Positions 12,054 through 24,626 of a DNA stretch of 64,000 nucleotides are shown here, piece after piece. This DNA is from Lunularia cruciata (Eukaryota; Streptophyta; Marchantiopsida; Lunulariales; Lunulariaceae). The notes under the pieces were generated by a model. That model was not told where the DNA came from. It was given only the letters and a program-made list of their open reading frames with translations, and ran no database searches. The stretch spans positions 34,722,501 to 34,786,500 of the forward strand of contig OX419761.1 in NCBI GenBank assembly GCA_948567375.1, written 5' to 3'. Every line of letters starts with the position of its first letter. Position 1 is the first letter of the stretch. Both the position numbers and the translations under genes were made by a program.

Positions 12054-13784
12054 CTTGTCGGAGCAGTTGAGAATGTTCACCGACTAAGTCGAAAGGATTA
12101 CCAACTAAACTAGAAACAACTAGACGTTGTACTCAGCACTCACGTCGTGAGAGTACAGGTGCGTACCACATAAGGCTCTTTACAACGCATGTGAGGACCG
12201 TCTTTCCAAAAATGCACGGTTCTGCGAACTACTTCTTCCATTAATTGATTTGATAGGTGTCTCTACACATTCGATAGATCTCGCTGCCCGGGTTAACTCC
12301 CTGACAACTTCACATCGTAGATTCTGCATCAAAATCACCGCGTGTAGTAGAGTTAGAACAGCAGCAAGGCAGAGAAAGCATGCGGCTCTAGAAGGAGCTA
12401 CATCCTAACAGCAAGATCAAATTACTCCAGGTTTCAGACTTCAGAAGAAGAGACTCAAATCCAAGCATCGGCGGGGAATTTACAGACACGAAACTTGCTA
12501 AACCAGCCAAAGAGATTACGGCCGAAAGCAATCTGCTGCTTCTCCTGCTAGTTAAGCAGGAGAATCGGATATGTCAGGCTGGCCGGTGGCCGGCAAGTAG
12601 CAGGACGCTGTTCTCAAGTCTACTTCCTAGACAAGAGAAGTGCCTGCTTTGGCATTGAAGAGGCTTTGAGAACCAGGGGAAAGGTAAAGAGAGAATCCTC
12701 GCTTCTTCTTGTGACAATTTGGCGAAGAACTATCCAAGAAGGGTCAATGAACACTGAGAACTTCTTCAAAATTCTTCGAAGGAGTTATCATCATCTCATG
12801 GTTAAGATAAGAGGTGGCAAAGATTGACACCAAATTGATGAAAAGCCGTATCAAGTGCAAAATTATCGGATTACGCAACGAAATGGCTTGTCGGGTCTTA
12901 GGAAAGCCACCACCAGGTCGACGAAATGGTGAAGCCATAGGACAGCACACCAAGCATCCTTAGGTAACCCTCGAAAGATGGGACCCTTCGGACATGTGGT
13001 AGGAGAAGAATTCCTACCAACTAAAGAGAGTGGACCAACTTGAGGGGAGCAAGCTTCCCCCCAACTGAGATCAAGAGCAGCGGGCTGGCCAAATCACATG
13101 AAAGGATGGCCCACGGCAAGTAATCTTATCGGCCTTGATGCTTAAGCGATTCTTTTCCAGGGCGGCAGGACCAATAGCGAGTCATTGGCCTGAAACCTGC
13201 AACGAGGGGAACCGGTGAGAAATCTGTTGTACCTGAGAGAAAGGCACACCGGAGCAGCATCCAACTTTGAACAACTCGAGTGACATATCTGTAGACGAGG
13301 CCACATGACAGAGCCACCATCTTTGGCTGTCTCTACGTGTCTCCTCCCCCCCCCCCCCCCCCCCCCAAAAAAAACAATCCTCCCTTGCCTCTAAGACTCC
13401 TCTCGACAGATTTCCTTAACCTCAAAACATGGTCCCGAGCCTATCCCCTTCCTCTTCTCGGCGGACCTCATTACAATGGCCTGCCGTCCTATCCTCTCTC
13501 TCTCTGCTTTCTCCCAGAAACGTATGCTTCCAACCTTTCCTATGAATGTCCCTCGGACTTCACAATCTCCGTATTGCCTCTCACCCTCTCTGTACACTCT
13601 CAACCTCTTCCCACCGCTTTCATCCTCCTCCTCCTCCTCCTCCTCTTCTCGAGAAAAAAACCAGCAGTCATCACTTGCACCCACGGCAGTGCGGCATCCT
13701 CCTCCTCCTCCCTCAAGCCTCAACTCAGGCTGTCCGTCTCCCTCCCTATCTCCAACTTCGATTGAACACAATCAGTCTCCTTGC

Positions 13785-13816
<32 letters not shown>

Positions 13817-14617
13817 CTGTCTGTCTGTCCGTGCGTCCTCCTATACCACACGGGTCGCTGCGGTTTATCACAAGAAGATGCACACGCCACCAAAGCCTGT
13901 CTGTCAACCTGCCTGCGCGCACAGCAACAACGACAACGAGCGTCGCCTCCTCCTCCTCGTTGCGAAGAAACTCACCACTCTCAGGCAGGCAGGCAGACTA
14001 CGCTCGCTTCTTCTCCCAAACGCAGCCAAGCCAAGCAAGTCTGCGCTCGCCGCTACTTCTATAAGCGTCAAATCAATCAGGCAGGGAAGCGCTGCGCTGC
14101 GCAGTACACAGAGGAGGACTCACCCACCACCACTACAACAATAACAAGAGACCTCTCAACACCAGCGGAGGAGAAACAACACGAACACCAACAACAGTGC
14201 CGTAGTGTGGAGCAGGAATGAAGAAAGCGCAGGCAGGCAGCAGCAGATGAGAGGTGGTCGCTCTCTAGTCTACGAAGACAGAGGACGAGGAGGAGCATGC
14301 GTTGAGAAAGGGCAGGAAGAGCGGATGGCAATGGAAGAGGAGAAAGAGAGAACAACGAACAGAGTGCAGTGGTGGTGGTGGTGGTGGGCCCGAAGCAAAG
14401 CGGAAGAGAAGAAAAGCTCCTTCTTCTCCTCCTCCTCCTCCTCCTGCTTTTTCCCTTTCCCCTCCTTCCTTCCTTCCTTTCCTTTCCTTCCCTTCCCTGT
14501 CTGTCTGGGAATTCGCGGCGAGCGAGAGAGCGACAGACAGATCAGTGGGAGAAGAACTGTAGAAGTAAATGGCGCAGGCGCCACAGAAGAAAGAAGAAGA
14601 AGATATCTCCGAAGAGC
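12054..14617. other. Intergenic region, 3' half loaded with microsatellites
   Basis: From 12054 to 13330 nothing coding is supported, although the missing 5' exon of the minus-strand gene ending at 7527 should lie here or beyond. From 13330 the plus strand is pyrimidine-rich, which suits a plus-strand leader. Confidence 0.4.
13346..14496. repeat. Cluster of simple repeats
   Basis: C21A8 at 13346-13374, (TCC)n at about 13623-13645, (TG)n then (CTGT)n at about 13788-13829, (GGT)n at about 14370-14387, (TCC)n at about 14417-14445 and (TTCC)-rich at about 14461-14496. The long overlapping open frames here come from these tracts. Confidence 0.9.
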
Positions 14618-14721
14618 ATGGCGGAGGAGTTTGCCTTGCTCTCCGGTATTGTTGAGCGGAGCGGATCGCCGGATGTGATGCTTGCTTTCGTCCAGGCCCC
14701 GATTTACCGCCCCACGAGACG
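14618..14721 (+). CDS. Possible first coding exon after a CT-rich leader (hypothetical)
   Basis: An ATG at 14618 opens MAEEFALLSGIVERSGSPDV and ends ...QAPIYRPTRR at a donor-like ACG|GTAAAA at 14721; otherwise a TAA follows at once. It sits just 3' of a pyrimidine-rich, microsatellite-loaded stretch that resembles a plant leader. APIYRPT recalls the start of JmjN domains (AP-x-F-x-PT), but the EF and DP residues that should follow were not found downstream. Downstream plus-strand frames that look coding-like are at about 16441-16590 (contains PPELHARDKPDWERCRN) and 16703-16890, ending in TAG. They could be later exons, but the joins are not established. Confidence 0.25.
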
Positions 14722-15362
14722 GTAAAAAGCCAGAGCCCATTCGGGGTTCTGACAACGCCATGCCTTTCTCAGCTCGGCTTTACCTGCGGTGTTACATTCT
14801 CTCCTCTCCGGACTCCGGAGATGGTAAACACACTCCCAGTTGGCCTACGCACACTGTAGCCCCCGCAGGCAAGGGATGATGATGATGATGTATGTGCCTT
14901 CCTGCCTGCATGCCGCTACATTACCTTCAGCAGCTCCGGATCCGAACCGACCACTTACATCTCCACGGAGAGAGTATTTCATTTCGTCCCTGATGACCGG
15001 TCTTTCCGGTATGTCTTAAGTTATCTGCAGTACTTTTCGCTATTTTCGGGCTCGTTCTGAAACTATCCCGGTAGATAATGTCCTGGGCCGGGAATACTCA
15101 AAATCGGCCGGAATGGGGGAAGCTACGGGCGGTATGTTCCCAACAGAGTGGATTCTGACATCTGGCCGGTGGTCTCTTCTCTTACCGCCATCTCGGCTAG
15201 AGCTGCGCCGGCGGTTTCGCATTTCCCCGCGATGGACTTCCCACCAGACAACCTACGTACCCTGCACAACATTATTTCCTGTCACCTCTCCGGCGCTTGA
15301 CTCAATGGACCGACCGACCCGACCCAAAGAGAACTTCTCTTTTAACTTCCTGGAAATTAAGT

Positions 15363-15590
15363 AAGCCGACCTCATAGAACACAAGAAGGATGGGAAGACC
15401 CCATCAAATCAGGAGGAGGGGAAGACTTACTGGGAATAGGGAACTCTCTTTTATCTTAGATGCGGTGAGGCAGATTTCATGTATCAATACTGTTGGAGCC
15501 CCATCCTTCTTCGTTTGTCTTTCCCTTGTACGGCTCGATGGGGGTCTTCCCATCCTTCATGTGTTCTATGTGGTCATCTTTTAACTTTTA
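15363..15590 (+). repeat. Dispersed repeat bounded by an inverted copy of its own end
   Basis: The right part (about 15455-15590) matches the repeats at 5395-5640. The left arm (15363-15410) is the reverse complement of the right end (15534-15580), sharing CATAGAACACAAGAAGG and GATGGGAAGACCCC with few changes. The structure is a roughly 45-bp terminal inverted repeat around about 125 bp, as in a short non-autonomous DNA transposon or a fold-back element. Confidence 0.6.
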
Positions 15591-16702
15591 CTACGGACTA
15601 TAATTACTGATTGCTTTCATGGACTCGTCGCATTCTATAACTCCATGGACAATGAATGCATCCACCGCTTGAGACTCATGGCAAAATACCTTCTTCTCCC
15701 GGGTGACGTGGATGCCTTTTTGGTGTTTGCATTACTTGGTCCTCCCCCGGTGATTGGATAAATGTCATATACACATTTAATAATAACCTGGAGAAACTGG
15801 AAGAGTAAAGGCCGGCCTCTTCTCCCCGGTACAGCAACCTGGTCGGTCCCCGAGGTACGCACAAGACATGCGCACGCGCACCCGAACGGGGACAGCTCAG
15901 CTTCTAGTTTCTCCCCGCTCTTGATGACATGGCGCGCCATTCATCTGACACCGAGTCCGTCGCTGCTTTTAACCCCGGGAAGATGTCCTTCCTTCCTTTG
16001 TGTTACCTCTCGAGGCCCTTCCCTATCCTTCGCTTGCCGAAGCAAGTCCCTAGCGAGGTTAGGTCACCTCATGGAAGTCGATCGTAACGGATCTCATTTT
16101 GTCTGATTCTGCACTTTGAACGACCACACTTCCGCCCTACAGTAGTGGTACACACATCACATCGTACGTGGTATAGTTGCTCTCATTCCCTTTTAGCCAG
16201 ACCCAGCAGTTAACGCCTCCTTTGTCGCATGATAGTATATTAAGCTTTTACTTCATTCTCTCCTTCTTCCGGAGCCTTCTAACGTTAAGAACTCCCTTCT
16301 GGCAGGCTTTAGTGGAGTATTGGTACTTATTGGATATATACATGGTTTTTGTCTTCGAGCTTGAGATTGGACGAGGGGAGTAAAATCTAAACGAGTCGTA
16401 CTCGTCGTGCTTCATGTGGTTGAGCTCTAGAACCGGGTGTTTCCTCTTCCTCCTGAATTGCATGCTAGAGACAAGCCGGACTGGGAAAGGTGCAGGAATA
16501 AAGTGGAGAATGAAAGCAGACGGGGAATGAACGGACTTTGTACTGGTATAGCAGCAAGGAAAGGGGTTTGCATAGTGGTTGAATACCGGTTGATCCAGGT
16601 TGGGTTTACCAGTCGTATCGTCCAAATTATATGTGGAAGCATTTGTCGGAAAAGACAAATCGAGAGCTGAAAAGAAGAGCCATTAGATTGGAACTGAAAA
16701 GT

Positions 16703-16890
16703 AGGATGTGTCGAGCATCGATCTTGGAAAATCGAATAAGGTCAATTTCAACCTTGAATTGGATGCGCGGGTCGTGTTCATTCAGAGTAATGATGTTGTT
16801 ACCAGTACCGATTCGGACTCACATGGAAAGCAACAGCCGAAAGGAAAGCACATGGGAAAAGCAAAGGGTCTCTCTCGATCACACTGCTAG
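16703..16890 (+). CDS. Possible terminal exon (hypothetical)
   Basis: The frame after an AG acceptor (AAAAGTAG|GAT) reads VSSIDLGKSNKVNFNLELDA and continues with a Gly/Lys-rich tail to TAG. Hydrophilic composition and a lack of bias from simple repeats favour coding. No domain or homology is recognised. It would suit a short plus-strand gene beginning near 14.6 kb. Confidence 0.2.
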
Positions 16891-17562
16891 TTTTACCTCC
16901 GTATCACAAGCTTGGTAAGGACCGATGAGGCACATCGCCGTGGACGAAGGGGAGAAGCCAAAAGTCACTATCGGGCAGATTGTTTGTTTCCATTCTTCTT
17001 CTTCGAATTGGCTCCTAACCGAGTCAAACTAAGGTAAGGTGGGGTGGTAGGGAAGGGTGCCTTCATTTTCAACCGTATGTAGATTTAGTGGCCGCTGCGC
17101 TGGCGCTACCTCATGAGTTGAGCTGAAGCATCACAATCGTCTTTTTCACCTTCTATGATCAGTACCAGTGCATGAGAGTCCCACATTTGCTGTCGATCTT
17201 CTTATCCTCCTATGATCTGAACAAGAAAGAACCCAGCCAAAAACCTGTATCGAACTCCACTCTTCTCCTTGCCTAAGCCTCTCGCCCATGGAATAACGCG
17301 ACGTAAAGCGTGGTCCCTCCCATAGCTTAGTTCTGACTTTCCTCCTTGACCTACGATACATTATAGGGCCCCCTACGGGACTTGAATAGGATAATTCCCT
17401 TCGGTTTCATATTTTAATGATTGGAGTTTAGGATAAGAATTTACCTTATGTTTCAAAGAAATTCATCCATAAGAACCATCCTTGTGTTTAGACCCAAATG
17501 TTTGATGTTCATACGAGCGGAAGACACACATATTGCCTTTCTGCAATGTCTGATCAAAAACT

Positions 17563-17630
17563 AACTGTTGGGTTTGATACGTATGTTATCATTATTAACT
17601 GTTGGGTTTGATATTTATGTTATCATTATT
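17563..17630. repeat. 34-bp tandem duplication
   Basis: Two adjacent units start AACTGTTGGGTTTGATA and end TTATCATTATT; they differ at two or three bases. Confidence 0.85.
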
Positions 17631-18800
17631 CTTTTCAAATCGAAATCTATCATGTTGTCTCTTCACAATCTCAGTTCCACACCCCATCTCCCGTCTGGCA
17701 ATCGATGATGACCTATAACCGATAACCAATATCCATATCCTGTAACGTGTAGGACCGTACTCTAAAGTAGGAGAAAACTAGAACTACGCCTCCCACGCAG
17801 CAACCCTCCCCATCTCTGGCTCCCCTTCAGTAGCAAGAGAGAGAGAGAGTACCGTAGTTGAATCAATCATAGCTTGCTGGAAACTAGACAAACGAATATG
17901 GTCCTTGTCCACCCAAGAGGTAATGAATATCAGGTGAATGAGTCCAAGTCCAGTCGATTGTCCCTCCGCCTTCTTTATTCTCCGCAGCACACAAACCCCA
18001 CAATCAAGAACAGAAGGGGAAGAGAAAACTCACGATTTTATTAATGATTAAAGGTATGTCTCCTTGCCGAACCTCTGGGTGTTTGTTGCCTTTGTACTCT
18101 AGGAAGATACGACGAGATACAGATCATAATGAACTATTTCTCCGATGTGGGGTGGCAGCATCACCACTATTCCCTTCTCTCCCTCTTCCTCTCGTTGCTA
18201 ACGGCGTGAACATTCTTTGCTCGTCGGACGCGCAGAGTGGATATCTTTCCCGAATGTCTGCCCTGCCCGGGATTGGGATCCGGATATCCATTACGCGTGA
18301 AAATCTCACGTCTCATCATCCGTCAAAGGGGGTACGATTGAGACCGACGCTGATCACTGTTAGAGAGGATGGGTGGGACCAGACTACAGTTAGCGGGTGG
18401 AAGGGCCCACAGAGTTATTGAAGGCACCAGTGGGATTAATAGGCGAAGAAGTCGGACTCGGCTTATTTTCGCAGTAGTTAAGATACAGTCTACTACTATA
18501 ACGAAGACGGAGGACGAATCGGACTATGAGGTCGCATTTGGGGAAGTGTCATGACATGGCCTCTGCGCTTCTCTGACCGTCTGACGGCGTTGGGCCGCCA
18601 CGCCAGCAACAGAGAGGCTGGTGTTCGCTAGTCGGCGCCAATAAACTGCCATTTGCACGCACGCACCTGCGGAGACATGCGTGCCAATGTCTTGGCAATG
18701 CTGGGACTGTGTGCCATGGGAAGCTTTCTTTTTCAGCCCTGATCTCTTAGGAGCCACCTCCTGACGAATCTAGTTTATCTTCTTCAAACTAAGTTTTCAT

Positions 18801-18805
<5 letters not shown>

Positions 18806-18846
<41 letters not shown>
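18806..18846. repeat. (TA)n microsatellite at the left edge of the AT-rich block
   Basis: Uninterrupted TA dinucleotides a few tens of bases inside the composition change. Confidence 0.95.
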
Positions 18847-18848
<2 letters not shown>

Positions 18849-20203
18849 ATCACGGGAAGGTCTGCAGGTCTATATATTCTTTAGATAGGATATGAGTTAC
18901 GGCTATATAGTTGCAAACTCATCTAGATACATGATAAGTTGCATGATCCAAATATTCATATATTAAAAGGGAAGATAGTAAAATGAGTAAAAAATATTTT
19001 CTACATATATATACTTTACTTTAGCAATGTGAGAAGAGAATCGGAGCCCTCTGGCTTTGGCCTAGATTTGATTGTACGTTGTGCTACGCTCCATGGAGAA
19101 AGCAAATAAAGCAAACACAGTGTTATTTCATTTAAAAAGGAAATCACCGTTCGATCAATAATTAAAATTCACCCAGATAGACTATAGGTTGCATGATCTT
19201 AATAATTTGTACATGAGAAGAAAAGATAGTAATAAAAGTGAAAATACGTTCTTTACAAAATGTAATATTTACTATATGCTTTAGGTTTGTTAAAAGAGAA
19301 TCAAACTTCAATCAGGACGTCACGCTTTAACTGATGATTGAACCTCATCTACAAAGACAATGAGTTGCAGACCAACATATTTATGCATTCAAATAGAAGT
19401 TAGTAATAAAAAAAGGAAAGATTCTTAATGAGGTAAAAAAAAAAATTTTGAATACTCTAGGTCTGTAAGAAGAAAATCATATTTCAATCATACAGGAAGT
19501 TACCCATCTTCAATCAATGAGATCAATTAACTTTGATTTGCAGCATAATTCTAGTATATAAGGAGAAGAAATGTGTGTAATTGTGATGAATTAAATCCCA
19601 TGTGTAATTCAGATATGATTTTAAAGTTTCCAATATCTTAAGTCTAAATCTAATCTCTAGGTTGTTTAAGCAAGACTGTAAAAATTGTAACGAGAAGTCT
19701 AATTTGATTTTATATCAACAAATTGCATGAATAGACATTTTCTTTTATAAAATAGAAACATATGTCGATAATAAGTTTCTTCTTGTTTTCTCAAAAGTAT
19801 AAAAGTATATAGGATCAAAGATAATTTTATTTATAATATAATAAACATAAAAAATAGAAGGTTTTATATCTTATTTTCTAGTAGATTTCTTGTCTACTTT
19901 CAGTTCATTATGTATTTTTTTGAATATGAAAGGTCAAGTATATGATACTACTAAAACAAAAGAAAAATGATATTTCAATGTTGAAATTACTAAATACTCA
20001 GGTGATGATAAATGCATTTGAATTGAGTATTCATTTGTGGATGATTCTAATAGTTATAGAGTTTCTCTTCTTATTTTTATATTAATTAATTTTTTATATT
20101 AAATTTTAATATATTTTCCTGACAAATCATGTAGCCATGGAATCTCATGCACAATTTTATCTATTTGTCTTCTATTATTTGCACTTATATTCCCAGTTCA
20201 ATG

Positions 20204-20293
20204 ATCAAGTCCATAGTATTTTAGACTAGAAGAAATAGTATATTATCAAGTCTATAGTATTTTAGACTAGAAGAAATAATATATAATCAAGTT
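20204..20293. repeat. 41-bp tandem duplication with partial third unit
   Basis: Units begin at 20204 and 20245 (ATCAAGTC-ATAGTATTTTAG...), and a short third start lies at 20286. Confidence 0.8.
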
Positions 20294-22794
20294 GAATGAG
20301 ATATAAGACTGTATATATGTGCTAGTCTACAATACTACTTCAAAATAACTTAATTTTTAATAAATGTTAAAATTTTGTTTATGATATCAATTTTATCTGG
20401 GATAAAACACAAGTATTTGATTTATTTATACACTTGACCTATTTACTCAGTTACATTTGTTGGATGTATAAAATCCCCTGCTTCATTCATCATAGTTGCT
20501 CACACAACAACAATAACTTGTTCATCATTTATGGTTATAAAATATAATTTTTTATACAGATATTGCATAAAAACTCACACTAAATCCTCTAATTTTTATG
20601 ATAAAATAACAAATCCTCTCATATTTTCATGATTCAAATATATTATTTTTGACAAAAACCTTTATTGGAATGAATATATCTACAAAGAAAGAAAATCAAA
20701 CATAAGTTAGAAGCATATATATATATGGCACTTCATGATAACTAGTAGAGTTTAGCTTGAGATATCAATTAAGACTTGTTGTAGTATCAATATATATTAA
20801 GGCCATAAATTACAAAATTTTTTATAAAGATACATATAACTCCTACCCTAATCTTAGCATTGAACTTATTATCCATCTTTTGAACTGCCTCTTCTTCTCA
20901 TACTAGTTCGTCATGTTTGCAAAGTTGCATAGAGGTTGGAGATATAGCTTCACTCCCTCCCTAACCTCTCTACAGAAGGCACGACAATAACCTTAAGTAC
21001 ATCCCTACTTAAATAATCAAAGTGCCTCATGTTTTGGCTATATAGTCTATCCTTTATAGTATTCTCTAAGAAAGTTTTTTAACTATTTCATATTAGAAGC
21101 CAAGCAAAAGAACTATAAAAAGTGCTTCTTGACTGCTACATAATATATGCACTCCGTGCATATACCAACCTAAACCATAACAAAGATATATCACCCAACC
21201 ATTAAGCTTGTAAAAGAAGGCAACCAACTCAATAATCACCTTTCACAACATCTAGAAGATATTAGCTGACTTCCAGTCTGCAAGTATGATTACTTAATGG
21301 ATAGATCGGAGCCTCTATCATATTAGAGATCTATCTGACTTTGCTAAATAAGCCAAACAACTGCATAGACTTCTTCTCAATGTTGGTACAAAGCACATCA
21401 TACACATCTCTTTGTTGTCATTATTCTTGAAGTTAGCCTTTACCAAACTTTGCATTTGATCTTATTCATAGTAAAATCCTCAAATGAAACATATATATCC
21501 ACTTACTATTGGAAGTTTTATATGGAAGAAATTTTCAATATATAGGGAGATGTTCAATTCAAGAACAGTTATTATCTTATATCATGCTTTCCTTATAACA
21601 ATCGTCATTCATACAATTCTTCATATTGTATCTATACAAAATATCTTCTATGGCTAGGGTGAACCTCTCATGGAACATTCATTGAGATCCTGCATGTCAT
21701 ATCATTATTAGGGATGTGTTTTGTTGCTTATGTCTATCATGGAGTAAGAATTATTTTGTTACTTGGCATCTTAATTGGATGTCATAGCATCATATTTGCA
21801 ATCTTCTTCTTGGTTTATAAAATATTGCCATACTTGGAAATTTCTAAAGTGTTGTTTTTTTCTTAAGTTTAGCATGTTTTAGCCTTGATTAGAAGTACAA
21901 AGGAGAACTCTTAGCCTTTGGATATGACTTTCCAAAGGAAAAAATTGACTTATCCAAAGGAAGTAATTGCCTATGTAAAGAGAAATGGAAGCATGACCTT
22001 TGGAAACAAAAGATAGGATCACCAATCAATTGGAAAAAGAAATAAAGTTATTATGTATCAATCAAAGATTGCTATTAGGTTGCATGTGTGGGAATAAAAT
22101 ATCTTTGGAAGTGCTACCTCAAGAAAGTATATGGTACAATGAGAGAAGCAACCTTTTGAGACCTTGACGTTTTGTGGGAAGAGTCAACAATAGAGAATGG
22201 TTCAACTTCAATCAAGAAGGTGTGGAAACAGCAGAAAAGGACTATCCAATGACCCATACACTTGATGAAAGTGCTGAAGTGTATGTATGAGAGCCAACTC
22301 TCTTTTGAGCACACATTTTCTTTTGCACTTTTGAGAATATCTAGCATAGAAGTGTGGAGTAGTGTTTTGTGAGCATAGAGAGTGCAGATTTGAACTCCAA
22401 GGGCATAGACTTGCCTATGTACTTAGCACAATGGATCCACCATAAAAAATTATATGTAGATGTCACAGAAGAGATTGACCTTCAAACTTGAAATCTCTAA
22501 AGGTTGACCCTTTGGAGATGTATGCAAAAAGGCATTCTTGGAGAATTTAAGGTGTGATTCTTGTTCCAGAATTGATCCTACTATTCCATAGGGATTTTGC
22601 AAGAGATAAAAAAGGTTACATTCCAAGAAAAACCTAGCTTGAGAGGAAATCCACCAAACCTAGCATGAAAATATGGATGTACCATCATCGGAGGGGAAGT
22701 GCTGGGAGAAGATGCACGTATAGAGAATGGATTGTCATGGAATTTACAATTCCTCAATGCCAAAAAATTGTAGACTAAATAGACATCTTTTAAG

Positions 22795-23265
22795 TCTTTT
22801 AAAGGATTCCAAGAATGGGTGGAGAGTAGCTATCACTATCCAACCCAAAGAGATATTGTGCCAAACCTCTTGAAGATATTAAAACCAAGCAAAACAACAT
22901 ATGTAACTATCAATCAAGTTTTGTTCTTTGAGCACATGTTTGTAGGGAAGGCAAAGGATTAGGCAATGGTATTTTGTCAATGTACCTTGGAAACGTATCA
23001 CTCCTTTGCCAAGAAAGGACCTCATTACTCAATGTCTTTTGTCATTCATTTCTACAAAGGTTTAGTATTTGCTAGATGAGGAAGAAAAAGAGGAGTTTCC
23101 TAACCATGGACTAGATGAGAAATACTTAGAGAACTAGCCAAGATAGTTGAATCTTTAAAAAAGGTGCAAAAGGATGATGTAGACTTTCAATTGGCAGAAT
23201 AGAAGAGAAAGAATGAGTACAAGGATAAGCTAAAGGAAGAAGAAGTGAGTCTAGCCAAAGAATAG
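22795..23265 (+). pseudogene. Decayed coding trace of a mobile-element protein
   Basis: One frame stays readable for 157 codons (including GFQEWVESSYHYPTQRDIV and CQCTLETYHSFAKKGPHY) but is broken by several stops. Most of these are TAG or TGA where CAG or CGA would restore Gln or Arg. The end is a Lys/Glu-rich, coiled-coil-like segment. It stops 27 bases before the LTR at 23292. A gag-like or other element-encoded protein is inferred from the surroundings; no diagnostic motif was seen. A similar readable stretch is at 24844-25061 (contains PGWMHNTLKEWQSEI), beyond the second LTR. Confidence 0.5.
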
Positions 23266-23291
23266 ATAAGTTCTAGAAAATGCAACGTGAT

Positions 23292-23875
23292 TGTAATACC
23301 AATAGCTAGACATATTCTCTAGAGGTGAAAATTGGTTTGGTAACATCTAGAAGGATGTTGGGTAGGATGGGCTAACTAGATCAGATAGAGGCATCACCAA
23401 AAGGGTACTTCTATTGATAGGGCAGAAGTCAAAAATAACATAAAAACTTCAAAGCTAATTTTGGGGGCATAAACGGATGAATTAGGCCTAAAAAATGGAC
23501 AGACCTATCCTTTGCAAAAAAGGCTTGGCTTCTCTCCCCATGATTCCTCTCATCAAGAGCTTTCCAATGGAACCTCATCCATGTGATTTTGAGCTTCCTA
23601 CAAAAAGATTCCTTAAATATTCCCTTTCGTTAAACCTGTTTGACCAACTAGATAGGACAAGGACTAACATGTCACCCATCCAGGAAACTAATCTATAGGT
23701 GGAGCTTGCTGACATGTCACCAATTCATGTATCTGATCCAAGGGTGGAGCTTCTTTGGAAGAGGTCCTCTTTGCTATATAATAAAGAGAAGGTGCTCCTT
23801 TGGAGGCATCAAAGTATTGAGTGTGAAACTTGTGTTTTCCCTCTTGTAGATTTCTCTTGTCCTTGGAGTATTATA
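23292..23875 (+). mobile_element. LTR of a retrotransposon, forward orientation (584 bp)
   Basis: Begins TGTAATAC and ends GTATTATA (one change from GTATTACA), giving the TG...CA inverted ends of LTRs. A TATA-like TATATAATAAAG at about 23778 and downstream GTGTGAAACTTGTG are shared with the copy at 24043-24626. The flanks GTGAT and GCAAT do not match exactly, so no clear target duplication is seen. Confidence 0.72.
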
Positions 23876-24042
23876 GCAATGCACTCTTTGAAACCAATAA
23901 CCTCCCATTCAAAGAAGCTAAAGAAGGATGACTGGCCAACCAATCCATTGGGGAGGTTCAAGAAAAAAATTCCACAATTTCATCCAGTGACAAGTCAAAA
24001 TAGAAGTCAACGTCCAAAGAAGACCTCAATAAGTTGACACCA

Positions 24043-24626
24043 TGTAATACTCCAGGGACAAGAGAGCTCTCCAAGGGAGATAAAGAGAGAAAACACAAGT
24101 TTCACACTCAATCCTCCGATGCACCAAAGGCACACCTTCTCTTTATTATGTAGCAAAGAGGATCCCCTCAAAGGAAGCTCCACCCTTGGATCAGATACAT
24201 GGATTTGTGACATGTCAGTGAGCTCCATCCTTGGATTACTTGTTTGGATGGGTGACATGTCAGTCCTTGTCCTATCTAGTTGGCCCAAAAGGAATCTTTA
24301 GGGAATCTTCCTATAGGGAGCTCAGAATCACTTGTGTGACATACCATTAGAAAGCTCTTGACAAGATGAATCATAGGTGAGGAGAAGGCAAGCCTTTTAC
24401 TCTTGAAGGGGAAAATTATTTCCATTTTTGAGGTCTAATTCATTTGTTTAGTACTCCAAATTGGCTTTAAAGTTTTCAAGCTATTTTTGGATTCTGCCCT
24501 ATTAGTAGAAATACTCTTTTGGTGACACCTCTGTCTTATCTACTTAGCCCATTGTACACAACATCCTTCTAGATGTTACCAAGCAATTTTCACCTTTAGA
24601 TAATATGTCTAGCTGCTTGTATTACA
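24043..24626 (-). mobile_element. Solo LTR, reverse orientation (584 bp), with 5-bp target duplication
   Basis: On the minus strand it starts TGTAATAC and ends GTATTACA, perfect 8-bp inverted ends. It is flanked by CACCA at 24038-24042 and again at 24627-24631, a 5-bp target-site duplication typical of LTR retrotransposons. No internal region is attached, so it is a solo LTR. It is homologous along its whole length to 23292-23875 but inverted. Confidence 0.82.

Larger units (their letters stand above)
14722..18780. other. Mid-GC interval with weak exon candidates only
   Basis: Besides the repeat at 15363-15590 and weak plus-strand frames near 16.4-16.9 kb, a 34-bp tandem duplication lies at 17563-17630. 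No domain was seen on either strand. Confidence 0.35.

Noticed and set aside
14618-14725. JmjN domain start (APIYRPT)
   Set aside because: The conserved continuation (EF, DP, YI) was not found downstream on either frame, so the similarity is too short.
13337-14761. Several overlapping long frames on both strands
   Set aside because: They are produced by microsatellites (poly-Pro, poly-Ser, Cys-Val and His runs) and overlap each other in many frames.
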